Assembly (NCBI GenBank): GCA_020725335.1
Contig: DYFF01000001.1
Coordinates: forward strand, 18,602-82,601
Reading direction: 5' to 3'
DNA from: Thermodesulfovibrio sp.
GTDB lineage: Bacteria; Nitrospirota; Thermodesulfovibrionia; Thermodesulfovibrionales; Thermodesulfovibrionaceae
Length of the DNA: 64,000 nucleotides
Each line of letters opens with the position of its first letter. The first letter of the stretch is position 1. Below the pieces are notes generated by a model. That model was not told where the DNA came from. It saw only the letters and a program-made list of their open reading frames with translations, and ran no database searches. Position numbers and translations under genes: made by a program. Shown piece by piece: positions 31,837 to 41,789 of the stretch.

Positions 31837-32635
31837 GGTTCCAAGAATAATAGCTGTATCAAGTGGTAAAGGCGGAGTTGGTAAAACAAACTTTGTTACG
31901 AATATAGCCTTAATTTTTAAAAGTATGCAAAAAAGGGTTTTATTAATGGATGCAGATGTGGGATTAAGTAATATTGATATAATGTTTGGAGTTGCACCTA
32001 AATACAATATAAAACATTTACTCTTAGGTGAAAAGTCAATTAAAGATATCATTGTCAATTCTATGCAGGGAGTAGATATTATACCCGCAAGTTCTGGTAT
32101 AAGAGAATTAACTCAACTAACATTAGACCAAAAAATGAAAATAATAACAGAACTTGAAAGTCTTGACGAGAACTATGATATTTTCCTTATTGATACAGGA
32201 GCGGGAATTTCAGATAATGTAACATTTTTCTGTTCAGCTGCTCATGATAATGTTATAATTTTAAATTCTGAACCTACGTCTATAGCTGATGCCTATGCAT
32301 TGATAAAAGTTTTACATAAGGAATATGGAGAGAAGAATTTTCGAATTGTTATTAATTCTGTGAAAAATTCAAAAGAAGCAAAGGATACTTTCAGAAAAAT
32401 CTCTCTTGTCAGTGAGAGATTTTTAGGTTTATCTCTCGATTATCTTGGTGCTCTTCCTTTTGATGATAAAATCAAGGATGCTATCATATCACAGAAGCCC
32501 TATGTAAGCTTATTTCCTACCTCTGATTTTTCAAAAAAATTAAGAGATATTGCGAAAGAACTTTTAAACAGAGAGGTAAATTTCTTAAAGGGAGGAATGC
32601 AGTTTTTTTTAAAAAGAGCGCTTCAGGTAGGATAA
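31826..32635 (+). CDS. flhG: MinD-like ATPase FlhG (FleN)
   Basis: The 269-residue protein starts at a GTG inside the end of flhF with ribosome site GGAGGG. The deviant Walker A is SSGKGGVGKTNFVTN, and it contains MDADVGLSNIDIMFGV and LIDTGAGIS as in FlhG. It limits flagellar number, acting against FlhF and, in polar flagellates, against the sigma-54 activator. A C-terminal amphipathic stretch (FLKRALQVG) may bind the membrane. Confidence 0.92.
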   Translation: MKTKVPRIIAVSSGKGGVGKTNFVTNIALIFKSMQKRVLLMDADVGLSNIDIMFGVAPKYNIKHLLLGEKSIKDIIVNSMQGVDIIPASSGIRELTQLTLDQKMKIITELESLDENYDIFLIDTGAGISDNVTFFCSAAHDNVIILNSEPTSIADAYALIKVLHKEYGEKNFRIVINSVKNSKEAKDTFRKISLVSERFLGLSLDYLGALPFDDKIKDAIISQKPYVSLFPTSDFSKKLRDIAKELLNREVNFLKGGMQFFLKRALQVG

Positions 32636-32641
32636 ATTTAT

Positions 32642-33346
32642 ATGTTCTATACAGAGACAGAAAAGGAAAGGCTAATTGAGCAGTTTTTGCCTAAAATTAA
32701 ACATTATGCATTAAAATATTTTTTTATAGTTCAATCTTTTCTTGAAGTTGAAGACCTAATATCTGCAGGAGTTAGAGGATTACTTGAGGCATTAAATAAG
32801 TATAATCCTTCCTTGAATGTTCCACTTGCTTCTTTCATAGATTATCGAATAAGAGGAGCGATTCTTGATGAAATTCGCTCAGTTGATGTTTTTTCAAAGG
32901 AATTTAGAAAAAAGATTGAAGATGTAAAAAAAGCCTATAAAGATCTTAAAAAACAAGGACAAGAACCAACAGATGAAGAGTTGGCAATAAAACTTAATAT
33001 GTCTCAAAACGAACTGCAGGAAGTTTACCAGAGCATTACTGCTTCAGATTTAATAAGTTTAGACGATTACATAGTAGGACAGAATGGAGATAAGTTAAAT
33101 ATTCTCAATATTATTGCTGATAAAACAGACCTGTTTGAAGAAATAAAAATGAGGGAGATAAAAGAAAAATTAGCTGAAGGAATAGACAAACTTTCGAAGC
33201 AGGAAAAACTTGTTATTTCTCTATATTATTATGAAGAGATGAATATGAAAGAAATTGCAAACATTCTTGATGTTTCACTTTCACGAGTAAGTCAGATTCA
33301 TGGCAAAGCTATTGTGAAATTAAAAAATTTTTTAGAAACCCGTTGA
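32642..33346 (+). CDS. fliA: Flagellar sigma factor FliA (sigma-28)
   Basis: The 234-residue protein has sigma regions 2 (LEVEDLISAGVRGLLEALNK; FIDYRIRGAILDEIRSVD), 3 (PTDEELAIKLNM) and 4 (YYYEEMNMKEIANILDVSLS). The RGAILDEIRS string is characteristic of FliA/WhiG. It transcribes late flagellar and chemotaxis genes and is held by FlgM, which is encoded at 47 kb. It follows flhG with a 6-base gap. Confidence 0.95.
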   Translation: MFYTETEKERLIEQFLPKIKHYALKYFFIVQSFLEVEDLISAGVRGLLEALNKYNPSLNVPLASFIDYRIRGAILDEIRSVDVFSKEFRKKIEDVKKAYKDLKKQGQEPTDEELAIKLNMSQNELQEVYQSITASDLISLDDYIVGQNGDKLNILNIIADKTDLFEEIKMREIKEKLAEGIDKLSKQEKLVISLYYYEEMNMKEIANILDVSLSRVSQIHGKAIVKLKNFLETR

Positions 33347-33370
33347 TTAATAAAATATATTTGTTATAAT
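33343..33370 (+). promoter_or_regulatory. Sigma-70-like promoter of the HEAT/che operon
   Basis: TTGATT and a perfect TATAAT are separated by 16 bases and lie 28 bases before the ATG of the HEAT-repeat gene. The -35 overlaps the fliA stop. Confidence 0.65.
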
Positions 33371-33398
33371 AGATTTAATTTAAATAGGGGGTTTTTTT

Positions 33399-35291
33399 AT
33401 GAAAAAGAACATAAAAAAGCTTATTTATCTATTACTTAATGACAAAGATTCTTCTCAAAGAAGATATGCTGCTGAAGAATTATCCCAATATGATGAAAGA
33501 GTTATATATCCACTTATTAAGGCATTGAAAGATGAAAGCCCTGCTGTACAGGATGCAGCGACACAGTCATTAATTGCAGTTGGAACATCTGAGGATGAAG
33601 ATAGATTTCTTACTAATCCGGGAGAGCTTGTTACTTATATGGTTATACCTCTTCTCAAAGAAGAGGAGGCTTATTTGAGAAATACCGCTTTGCTTATTCT
33701 TACAGAAATAGGGAGTAAAGCTCCTGAACTTATTTATCAACTTCTTAAAGACAAAGACCCTGATGTTAGAAAGTTCAGCCTTGACCTTATAGCTGATATA
33801 AAAACAGGGTTTGACGGAGAAAGAATCGTTCCACTTCTTAAAGATTCAAATGCCAATGTAAGAGCTGCAGCAGCAAGAGCAATAGGAGAATTAAGATATG
33901 AAGGAGCTGTTTCAGCATTAATTGAGAGTCTCAATGATGAAGAATGGGTTGCTTTTTATGTGCTTCAAGCTTTAGCATCTTTACAAGCAGAAGAGGCTTC
34001 CGATGCTATAGGAGAATTACTTCTCAGTTCAGATTCCTTATTAGTAAAGGCAGAAGCAATAGAAACTCTTGGCAAAATTGGAACACAAAAGGTTATTGCA
34101 CCTTTATTAAAATATTATCCAGTAGCCACAAAGGATGAAAAAAAAGAAATAATCAAGGCATTAATAAGGGTTGAGGCTATTCCAAAAGAAGCAGATATTA
34201 AGGATGAATTGATTTCTTTACTTAAAGACGGAGACTGGGATGAGAAAACGTTAGCACTTAAAGGCATAAAAATAACTAATTTAACAGAAGCCGTTCCTTT
34301 TATGGTTGAGGAAGCTGGCAAGCTTGATCCTTCATGCTTTGATTATGATGAAAAAATAGATATTATTCAAGATACGATTTTAAATATTGACTCAGAAGAT
34401 GAATTAATATTTTTAATTGAAAAAGACAAACTAAAGTACAGAGCAAAGGCATTTGTTATTAATACTCTTGGAAAAATGAGAAGTAATAAAGCCATACCAA
34501 TTCTATTAAGATTTCTTGAGGATATAAAAAGAGATGTTAGAATAGCTTCTGCAAGAGCTCTTGGTAATATAGGTGATAGAGAAACAATACAACCTCTTGT
34601 TAATCGCAGTGTTGAAGATGCTGATGTTAATGTTCGCAAGGCTGCTATAGTGGCACTTGGAATGATTAAAGTCAAAGAAGCTTATAATCCGCTATTAAAT
34701 CTTCTTGAAAAAGAAACATATCCTGATGTTCTTGAGGCTATAGTTAATTCTTTAATTGAAATAGATGAGGGAAAATTTTTAAGCAATCTTAAATCTTATA
34801 AAACCGAAGTAAAACAGGCTCTTGCTAATATTACCTATTCGATGGATATTTTAAATATGCTACTTCAATGTGACAGCACAGAGGTAAGAAAATCTGCTGT
34901 AATGGCTCTTGGAAGGATTACAACAGATGATGCTATTTCCAAACTAATAGAGCTTTTATCTTCAGAGGACAAAGAAATAAAGAAATCAGCTATTTCAGCA
35001 TTAGGAGAAGCACAGCTTTGTTCAGATATACTCTTTGACTGTTTGAAGGACGAAGACCCGTGGATAAGATATTATGCTGTAAAGGCAGTTAAAAAAGGTA
35101 GCGATCCAGAAATTTTAATTGAAAAATTAACTCCTTTACTTGATGATCCTTTCCCTCCAGTAGTCATAGCCGTTATAGAGGCTTTAGGCACAACAGGTGG
35201 TGGTGAGGTATATGAAATCCTTTACTCTAAAAAAGACCACCCCGATAAAAAGATAAGAGAGAAAATTGAGGAGGTGTTAAGTAGAATATGA
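33399..35291 (+). CDS. HEAT-repeat protein heading the chemotaxis operon
   Basis: The 630-residue protein is built of HEAT/PBS-lyase-type repeats of about 30 residues from end to end, for example DSNANVRAAAARAIGELRYE, DVRIASARALGNIGDRETIQ and STEVRKSAVMALGRITTDDA. It has no signal peptide or membrane segment and looks like a cytoplasmic scaffold. It overlaps cheR by 4 bases, so it is translationally coupled to the che genes. Its role is unknown; a scaffold or adaptor in chemotaxis signalling is a guess from position. The ribosome site is AGGGGG. Confidence 0.85.
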   Translation: MKKNIKKLIYLLLNDKDSSQRRYAAEELSQYDERVIYPLIKALKDESPAVQDAATQSLIAVGTSEDEDRFLTNPGELVTYMVIPLLKEEEAYLRNTALLILTEIGSKAPELIYQLLKDKDPDVRKFSLDLIADIKTGFDGERIVPLLKDSNANVRAAAARAIGELRYEGAVSALIESLNDEEWVAFYVLQALASLQAEEASDAIGELLLSSDSLLVKAEAIETLGKIGTQKVIAPLLKYYPVATKDEKKEIIKALIRVEAIPKEADIKDELISLLKDGDWDEKTLALKGIKITNLTEAVPFMVEEAGKLDPSCFDYDEKIDIIQDTILNIDSEDELIFLIEKDKLKYRAKAFVINTLGKMRSNKAIPILLRFLEDIKRDVRIASARALGNIGDRETIQPLVNRSVEDADVNVRKAAIVALGMIKVKEAYNPLLNLLEKETYPDVLEAIVNSLIEIDEGKFLSNLKSYKTEVKQALANITYSMDILNMLLQCDSTEVRKSAVMALGRITTDDAISKLIELLSSEDKEIKKSAISALGEAQLCSDILFDCLKDEDPWIRYYAVKAVKKGSDPEILIEKLTPLLDDPFPPVVIAVIEALGTTGGGEVYEILYSKKDHPDKKIREKIEEVLSRI

Positions 35292-36136
35292 GCACCTTAA
35301 CAGCAACTGCTTCAGTAATAGGTGAAGACACCTTTAGACAGCTTAGGGATTTTATTTATGAAAAAACAGGCATATATGTTCCTGATAACAAGAAATATTT
35401 TCTTGAAAACAGGCTCAGCAGAATTATTAAAGAGAAAAATTTTCGTAATTATGAAGATTATCTATATTATTTGAAATACAGTTCAAATAAACAGGACATA
35501 GCGAGACTTTTTGATGCTGTAACTACAAATGAAACTTTTTTCTTTAGAGAACCTCAACAATTTGAAGTATTAACAAATAATCTGATCCCTCAGATTGTCA
35601 AAGAAAATTCACAGATGGGACGAAAAGATATAAAAATTTGGTCTGCTGCTTGTTCTACAGGAGAAGAACCCTATACAATAGCCATGATTTTACTTGAAAA
35701 ACCAGAACTTGTCAGCATAAGAAAAGAGATTTATGCTTCAGATATAAGTGAGTCTGTCCTTATGTCTGCAAAAAGGGCAATGTATGGAGGCTATTCTGTG
35801 AGAAATATCCCTCCTCAATACATGGCAAAGTATTTTAAAGACTCAGGAGGAATTTATGCTCTCTCAGACATGGTGAAATCTATAGTAAAATTTATGAATA
35901 TAAACCTTATTGAAGAAAGAGAAGTAAAACAATTAAAAGGTATGGATGTGGTATTTTGTAGGAATGTTTTAATATATTTCGATGACAAGGCAAAGAAAAG
36001 AGCAGTATCATTAATATATGATGTGCTTAGACCAAAGGGATATCTATTCGTAGGTACTTCAGAGAGTTTGCACAATGTAACAAGAGCTTTTAGACCTGTG
36101 ATAATAAACAAAGTAATTGCATATCAAAAAGTTTAA
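35288..36136 (+). CDS. cheR: Chemotaxis methyltransferase CheR
   Basis: The 282-residue protein has the CheR layout: an N-terminal helical domain, then the SAM-binding fold with WSAACSTGEEPYTIAMILLE (SAM loop), ASDISESVLMSAKR and VFCRNVLIYFDD. It methylates glutamates of chemoreceptors using S-adenosylmethionine. No receptor gene is in the window. It overlaps the HEAT gene start-stop fashion (ATGA). Confidence 0.96.
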   Translation: MSTLTATASVIGEDTFRQLRDFIYEKTGIYVPDNKKYFLENRLSRIIKEKNFRNYEDYLYYLKYSSNKQDIARLFDAVTTNETFFFREPQQFEVLTNNLIPQIVKENSQMGRKDIKIWSAACSTGEEPYTIAMILLEKPELVSIRKEIYASDISESVLMSAKRAMYGGYSVRNIPPQYMAKYFKDSGGIYALSDMVKSIVKFMNINLIEEREVKQLKGMDVVFCRNVLIYFDDKAKKRAVSLIYDVLRPKGYLFVGTSESLHNVTRAFRPVIINKVIAYQKV

Positions 36137-36149
36137 TTGGAGGGAAAGC

Positions 36150-36530
36150 ATGAAGGTTCTCGTAGTAGATGATGATAAAACAACAAGGAAAATGCTCTCT
36201 CTTATCTTGAAAAGTAAAGGTTATGAAGTGGTAACTGCTGAAAATGGCATGGATGGACTTCAAAAATTAGGAATTGAACAGATAAACCTTATTCTTACAG
36301 ACATGAATATGCCATACATGGACGGCATAGAGTTTATAAAGCAAGTAAGAGCAAATCCTGAAATATCACATATTCCAATTGTAATGCTTACCACAGAAGC
36401 AGATGAGGAGGAAAAACAGAGAGCATACAAAGCAGGTGTTGATGATTATCTTGTTAAACCTGCTACAGGAGAACAGATTGTGGAAAGTATGAAAAGAATT
36501 ATAAAGAAAATTTTTGGTAAAAAGGAATAG
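36150..36530 (+). CDS. Single-domain response regulator (CheY-like)
   Basis: I chose the ATG at 36150, preceded by TGGAGGG, rather than an upstream in-frame start inside cheR. The 126-residue receiver has the acidic pair VVDDDKTTRKML, the phosphoacceptor in LILTDMNMPYMDG, and the conserved Thr and Lys in MLTTEADE and YLVKPAT. It is one of two CheY-like genes side by side; this one could act as a second output or phosphate sink. Confidence 0.93.
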   Translation: MKVLVVDDDKTTRKMLSLILKSKGYEVVTAENGMDGLQKLGIEQINLILTDMNMPYMDGIEFIKQVRANPEISHIPIVMLTTEADEEEKQRAYKAGVDDYLVKPATGEQIVESMKRIIKKIFGKKE

Positions 36531-36539
36531 GAGGCAAAG

Positions 36540-36944
36540 ATGTTTAATTTTAAGATAAGAGTTCTTGTGGTAGATGATTTTCCAACAATGCGAAGAATAA
36601 TAAAAAATCTACTGAAACAGCTTGGATTTGAAAATATTGATGAAGCTGAAAATGGTGAGGATGCTCTAAATAAATTAAAGAGTGGTGAGTATGGACTTGT
36701 TGTTTCTGATTGGAACATGCCTGTTATGGAAGGAATAGAACTCTTAAAAAGCATTAGAAATGACCCTCAATTAAAAGACATTCCCTTTTTAATGGTTACA
36801 GCAGAGGCGGAAAAGGAAAAGGTTATTGAGGCAATAAAAGCAGGCGTGGATAATTACGTAGTTAAGCCATTTACAGGTGAGGTTCTTAAGGAAAAGCTCG
36901 AAAAAATTGCTCAAAAGAAACCTTCTCTTAAAGGAGGACAATGA
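36540..36944 (+). CDS. cheY: Chemotaxis response regulator CheY
   Basis: The 134-residue receiver matches classical Che[38 protein letters not shown] (phosphoacceptor Asp), [14 protein letters not shown] and YVVKPFT. Phosphorylated by CheA, it binds FliM. It sits just before cheA, with a 4-base overlap, and its ribosome site is GGAGGC. Confidence 0.95.
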   Translation: MFNFKIRVLVVDDFPTMRRIIKNLLKQLGFENIDEAENGEDALNKLKSGEYGLVVSDWNMPVMEGIELLKSIRNDPQLKDIPFLMVTAEAEKEKVIEAIKAGVDNYVVKPFTGEVLKEKLEKIAQKKPSLKGGQ

Positions 36945-38659
36945 TGACTGATGAAATGGATGAAATAATAAATGAATTCATTATCGAAGCAGAGGAAATC
37001 CTTGAAGGACTTGATCCCCTTTTTGTAGAACTTGAGCAAAGAGGACAGGATGCGGAAATAATAAATGAAATTTTTAGAGGAATGCACACCATTAAAGGAG
37101 CAGCAGGTTTTTTAGGTTTTCAGAACTTAGTAGATGTAGCACACAGAGCAGAGACTATTCTTAAAAAACTAAGAGAAGGAGAGATGATAATCTCTCCAGA
37201 AATAACCGATGCAATTCTCAAAGCTACAGATGTCCTTCGTATGCTTATTTATCACATTAAGACAAAAGAAGAAGTAAAAGAAGATATAAATCCTATTCTA
37301 AATCTTTTAGATAGCGTTCTTTCGCAAGCTTCAATACCCCAGGTAGAGGAACCGAAAGTAGCGACAGAGAAAATCGAAGAAATAAAGGAAGGAATAAAGC
37401 CTGAACAAGAGGAAAAAGTTATTAAACCAGAGGAGACAGTTTCACAAATTCCTAAAGAGAAGGAAAAAGAGGTAGCAACCCTTAGAGTTGATGTATCAAG
37501 GATTGATAAGGTTATGGATTTAGCAGGTGAGATTGTTCTTGCTCGTAATAGACTCCTTAATCTTGCCAACAAACTGGAAGCAAAATATAGCGGCGATGAA
37601 AACGTGGAAAGCCTTATTGAAACAACAGCTTTTCTTGACAGAGTAACATCAGATCTTCAACTTGCTGTAATGAAGATGAGGATGCAGCCCCTTCAAAAGG
37701 TTTTTGTTAAATTCCCAAGGATGGTAAGAGACCTCGCAAGAAGTCTTGGAAAAGATATAGAGCTTGAGATAAGGGGTGAGGATACGGAAGTTGATAAATC
37801 CGTTATAGAGAATATTGGTGATCCGCTTGTTCACATAATACGAAACTCTATAGACCATGGTATAGAGTCTCCTGATGAAAGACTTGCTAAAGGAAAACCT
37901 GAGAAAGGGAAAATTTTAATAGATGCCTATCAAAAGGGTACTCAGATAGTTATTGACATAATAGATGATGGTAAAGGAATAGATGTAGAAGTTGTTAAAG
38001 CAAAAGCTATTACAAAGGGACTTATAACCCTTGAAGAAGCAGAAAAGATGTCTGATGATGCCATAATAAATTTAATCTTTTTACCTGGTTTTTCAACAAA
38101 GGATGTCTCCACAGAAGTAAGTGGTAGAGGAGTAGGAATGGATGTAGTTAAGTCTAATGTGGCAAAGCTAAATGGATATGTTGAGATATTTACAGAAAAA
38201 GACAAGGGTACAACTTTTAGAATAAGTCTACCGCTTACTCTTGCCATAATTCAGGCAATGATGATACAGGTAGCGGAGGAAATATACGCAGTTCCTCAAT
38301 CTATGATAGAAGAAACTTTAAGAGTTAAGGTATCACAATTAAAAGAAGTATCAGGGCAGAAAGTGCTTACAATAAGAGAAAAAGTTTTACCTGTTTTTAT
38401 TCTTAATGAGCTTCTTGGAGTTTTTGGGCAAAGTGATTCAGATAAAAAATATATACTTGTAGCAAGCGTAGGTGATAGAAGATTTTGTATTGCTGTAGAT
38501 GCTGTGCTCGGCCAGGAAGAAATTGTTATAAAGACAATTAATGGTATCGATTCTGAAGCCTGTGGAATTATGGGAGCTACAATAACAGGTGATGGAAAGG
38601 TTGTTTTAATACTTGATCTTGCTTTGATTTCAAGGAAAGTTTTTTCAGTGAAAGGATAA
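36941..38659 (+). CDS. cheA: Chemotaxis histidine kinase CheA, without a recognisable P2 domain
   Basis: The 572-residue protein has an Hpt domain with the phosphorylated His49 in [15 protein letters not shown], a charged low-complexity linker (about 127-180), the P3 dimerisation part, the ATPase domain ([33 protein letters not shown]) and a C-terminal CheW-like P5 domain. CheA proteins are often about 650 residues or more; the CheY-binding P2 domain is missing here, replaced by the linker. The start is ATG 36941 with ribosome site AAGGAGG. Confidence 0.94.
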   Translation: MMTDEMDEIINEFIIEAEEILEGLDPLFVELEQRGQDAEIINEIFRGMHTIKGAAGFLGFQNLVDVAHRAETILKKLREGEMIISPEITDAILKATDVLRMLIYHIKTKEEVKEDINPILNLLDSVLSQASIPQVEEPKVATEKIEEIKEGIKPEQEEKVIKPEETVSQIPKEKEKEVATLRVDVSRIDKVMDLAGEIVLARNRLLNLANKLEAKYSGDENVESLIETTAFLDRVTSDLQLAVMKMRMQPLQKVFVKFPRMVRDLARSLGKDIELEIRGEDTEVDKSVIENIGDPLVHIIRNSIDHGIESPDERLAKGKPEKGKILIDAYQKGTQIVIDIIDDGKGIDVEVVKAKAITKGLITLEEAEKMSDDAIINLIFLPGFSTKDVSTEVSGRGVGMDVVKSNVAKLNGYVEIFTEKDKGTTFRISLPLTLAIIQAMMIQVAEEIYAVPQSMIEETLRVKVSQLKEVSGQKVLTIREKVLPVFILNELLGVFGQSDSDKKYILVASVGDRRFCIAVDAVLGQEEIVIKTINGIDSEACGIMGATITGDGKVVLILDLALISRKVFSVKG

Positions 38660-38684
38660 ACAAAAAGGGAAGGAGATATAAAAG

Positions 38685-39869
38685 ATGCGACAGTGCATAG
38701 GTTTTCTTTTAAATGAAAATGAGTATATTATTCCTATTCTAAAGGTGCAAGAGATAATAAAAATACCACAGATTACTAAAATTCCAGGAGTTCCCTATTA
38801 TGTGGAAGGAGTTACTAATTTAAGAGGTAGAGTTATTCCTGTATTAAATTTAAAAAGAATTTTAAATCTTGCAGAAGAAACTCAAGGTAACAAAGTTGTT
38901 GTCATCTCAACGGGTAAAATAACTTTTGGAGTCTTAGTTGATAACATAACTGGTGTTGTAAACATTGATGAAAATAATGTGGAACCTGCAGAGGAATTTT
39001 TACAGCATGGAGACAATCATATAGAAGGTGTGGCAAGAATAAACGATAGATTACTGATTTTGATAGATATAAAAAAGATAATACCTACAGAAGATCAAGC
39101 TCTCTTTGAAGAAGAAATCCTTGATATTCATGAAGAAGAAGATAAAGTTGAAGTAGTTAAAAAGGTAACAAGCATGGGTGGTGAAATTACAGTAAAAGAA
39201 TTAGTAGACCCGGTAAAATTTTATGAAGACAAGGGAATGACAAGAGATGACCCGAAATATTCGCTCTTAGAGGAGATTGTTAATTTTATGAATACAGTCT
39301 CTCAAGGTGATTATGCAAAAGCAGATCAAATAATGAGTAGCATTATTCAAAAAAGCCAGAGTGATTTATTTAAAGAAGTTGGTAAAGTTGCGAGAAAGCT
39401 TCATGATTCTCTAAAAAGTTTCAGAGAAGCCTTTGACCCTCGTTTAAAAGAAATGGCAACAGAACAGATGCCAAGGGCAGTTGATCAACTGCAGATGGTG
39501 ATAAACAAAACAGAGGAAGCAGCCAATAAAACAATGGAAATAGTTGAAAAATATATTCTTAAGATGGATGACCTTGCAAATCATATTAGGGAAATTCAAG
39601 GACCTGAAGCTTCAGTAAAATACTTGAAAGAGTTCAAAAACTCTCTTGAAGATGACTTGACAGAAATTCTTACAACCCAGTCTTTTCAGGACTTAACTGG
39701 GCAGGTTTTAAAGAAAGTTATCAAACTCGTGGGAGATCTTGAGGTAGAGCTTTTAAAGCTTATTACAACTTTCGGATTAAAATTTGAAGAGAAGAAAACA
39801 TTAACCAAAGAAGTGGAAAAGGTAACTCAAGAAGATGTAGACGATTTGCTAAAGGAATTTGGTTTTTAA
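38685..39869 (+). CDS. CheW-CheZ fusion protein
   Basis: The 394-residue protein has a CheW domain (about 1-140; EIIKIPQITKIPGVPYYVEG, VTNLRGRVIPVLNLKR), an acidic linker (about 140-165) and a complete CheZ-like region. The CheZ part has the helix MPRAVDQLQMVINKTEEAAN, the active-site string TQSFQDLTGQVLKKVI (Asp336 and Gln340 matching Asp143 and Gln147 of E. coli CheZ) and the C-terminal CheY-P tether DVDDLLKEFGF. It should bring the CheY-P phosphatase to the CheA-receptor array. The frame is clean across the junction. It lies between cheA and cheB. Confidence 0.93.
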   Translation: MRQCIGFLLNENEYIIPILKVQEIIKIPQITKIPGVPYYVEGVTNLRGRVIPVLNLKRILNLAEETQGNKVVVISTGKITFGVLVDNITGVVNIDENNVEPAEEFLQHGDNHIEGVARINDRLLILIDIKKIIPTEDQALFEEEILDIHEEEDKVEVVKKVTSMGGEITVKELVDPVKFYEDKGMTRDDPKYSLLEEIVNFMNTVSQGDYAKADQIMSSIIQKSQSDLFKEVGKVARKLHDSLKSFREAFDPRLKEMATEQMPRAVDQLQMVINKTEEAANKTMEIVEKYILKMDDLANHIREIQGPEASVKYLKEFKNSLEDDLTEILTTQSFQDLTGQVLKKVIKLVGDLEVELLKLITTFGLKFEEKKTLTKEVEKVTQEDVDDLLKEFGF

Positions 39870-39883
39870 GGAGATATAAAAAT

Positions 39884-40939
39884 ATGATAAAAGTACTCGT
39901 TGTTGATGATTCTGCATTCATGAGAAAAGCTTTATCATCCATGCTTCAAGAAGACCCAGAGATAAAGGTTGTAGGAACTGCAAGGGATGGGGTTGAAGCT
40001 ATACAGATGATTCAGGATTTAAGACCCGATGTTGTTACAATGGATGTGGAAATGCCAAGGATGGATGGAATAACAGCTCTTAAAGAAATAATGCAAAAAT
40101 GTCCTGTCCCTGTAATCATGGTGAGTTCTCTAACAACTGAAGGAGCAAAAGTTACTATTGAAGCTCTTGAGCTGGGTGCAATTGATTTTATTCCTAAAAA
40201 TCTTTCTGAACTTTCTGTTAATATTGTAAAAATAAAGGGAATGCTTCTTGAAAAGATAAAGACTATTGGGAAAAGAGGACTTATAAGAAGAAAACCAATC
40301 ATTAAAACACAAGAGCCAAAAATTGAAACTCCAAAGATTGAACCTCCTCTAAAAAGAATATCTACAGAAAGGAAAGTGGGGATTGTATCTATTGGGACAT
40401 CTACAGGAGGACCAAAGGCTTTACAAGAGATAATTCCAAAACTTCCAAAGGATTTTCCAGTACCAATCGTGATTGCTCAGCATATGCCGCCTAATTTTAC
40501 AAAACCTTTTGCTGAAAGACTTGACCAGTTGAGTCAACTTTCTGTTAAAGAAGCAGAAGAAGGAGAAGCTATCAAGCCTGGAACTGTTTATATTGCTCCA
40601 GGAAGAGGACATATGAGACTAAAAAGAAGGGCTATTGAAACATTAGTCTCAATATCTGAAGATAAAGAGGATTTTATATATCGACCGAGTGTAGATGCTT
40701 TAATGCTATCAGTCGCAGATTGTTTCCCTGGCAGAAGTCTTGGGATAATTTTAACAGGAATGGGAAATGATGGAGCAAAGGGATGTAAAAAAATAAAAGA
40801 AACAGGTGGAAGAGTATTTGCTCAAAATGAGGAAACATGTGTAGTATATGGTATGCCAAGGGCAGTTGTTGAGGCAGGTATAGCTGATAAAGTAGTGCCT
40901 CTTGAGGAAATAGCAGGTGAAATAATAAATGCAGTTTAG
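39884..40939 (+). CDS. cheB: Chemotaxis methylesterase CheB
   Basis: The 351-residue protein has an N-terminal receiver (VVDDSAFMRKALSSML; Asp54 in TMDVEMPRMDG) and a C-terminal methylesterase with the Ser in GTSTGGPKALQE, His in AQHMPPNFTKPFAERL and Asp in ILTGMGNDGAKG. It removes methyl groups from receptors and is activated by CheA. The ribosome site is AAGGAG. Confidence 0.96.
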   Translation: MIKVLVVDDSAFMRKALSSMLQEDPEIKVVGTARDGVEAIQMIQDLRPDVVTMDVEMPRMDGITALKEIMQKCPVPVIMVSSLTTEGAKVTIEALELGAIDFIPKNLSELSVNIVKIKGMLLEKIKTIGKRGLIRRKPIIKTQEPKIETPKIEPPLKRISTERKVGIVSIGTSTGGPKALQEIIPKLPKDFPVPIVIAQHMPPNFTKPFAERLDQLSQLSVKEAEEGEAIKPGTVYIAPGRGHMRLKRRAIETLVSISEDKEDFIYRPSVDALMLSVADCFPGRSLGIILTGMGNDGAKGCKKIKETGGRVFAQNEETCVVYGMPRAVVEAGIADKVVPLEEIAGEIINAV

Positions 40940-40948
40940 GAGGGCTTA

Positions 40949-41788
40949 ATGGAAGAACATATAATAGAAAATATAATTTTAAAAACAGTTGATATCCCTA
41001 CACTTCCTCCTATAGCAATGAAAGTCATGAATTTAATAAAGGATGATTTTGCCTCTCTAAGTGTTATGGAAGAGACCATTTCTCGAGATCAAGGATTTGT
41101 GACCAGATTATTGAGAATAGCTAATTCACCATACTATGGTCAAGACAGAAAGATTGAGGATATTAAACAAGCATTACTTCTAATAGGATTTGAAACTCTT
41201 AAGTCTCTTGTGATAGCCACTGCCTTAAGAGACCTTCATAGAAAATTCGGAGTATTTGAACAAAGACTTTGGGAGCATAGTCTTGGAGTGGGACTATGCT
41301 CAAGTCTTTTAGCGATAATAACTCGCATGGCTAAACCAGATGAGGCATTAGTATGCGGACTTATTCATGATGTGGGAAAAACTATAATAAATAATTCAAT
41401 GCCGGAAATATATCCTCAGCTTTATGATAAGCTCTATGAAAATGGGGGAACAATAAAGGATTTAGAAAGTGAAACTTTTGGGTTTGATCACACTATTATA
41501 GGTTCTCTCATATCAAAAAAATGGAAATTACCAGAAAAGCTTGAAATGGTTATAACCTATCATCATACATATCCTTATCCTGACTATGAGGATGTTGCCT
41601 ATGCGGATATTTGTAACATAGTCAGGGTTGCAGATCAAATTTGTAATAGTATTGGAATAGGCTTAAAGAAGCCTTTGGAGATAACAGTAGATTATGAGAG
41701 TTTAGACTTATCAGAAGATGCCTATACTGAATTAGTAGGTTTATTCAAAATACAGTTTGAAAAACAGAAGGATAATCTCTTAGGCTAA
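40949..41788 (+). CDS. HDOD-domain protein, chemotaxis-operon copy
   Basis: The 279-residue protein is one HDOD domain, with LPPIAMKVMNLI at the N-terminus, TRLLRIANSPYYG, the motif GLIHDVGKTIIN resembling the HD site, and YHHTYPYPDY near residue 210. HDOD proteins are signalling relatives of HD phosphohydrolases and several affect motility. It follows cheB by 9 bases. A close paralogue lies at 51.6 kb behind fliW. Confidence 0.9.
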   Translation: MEEHIIENIILKTVDIPTLPPIAMKVMNLIKDDFASLSVMEETISRDQGFVTRLLRIANSPYYGQDRKIEDIKQALLLIGFETLKSLVIATALRDLHRKFGVFEQRLWEHSLGVGLCSSLLAIITRMAKPDEALVCGLIHDVGKTIINNSMPEIYPQLYDKLYENGGTIKDLESETFGFDHTIIGSLISKKWKLPEKLEMVITYHHTYPYPDYEDVAYADICNIVRVADQICNSIGIGLKKPLEITVDYESLDLSEDAYTELVGLFKIQFEKQKDNLLG

Positions 41789-41789
41789 A

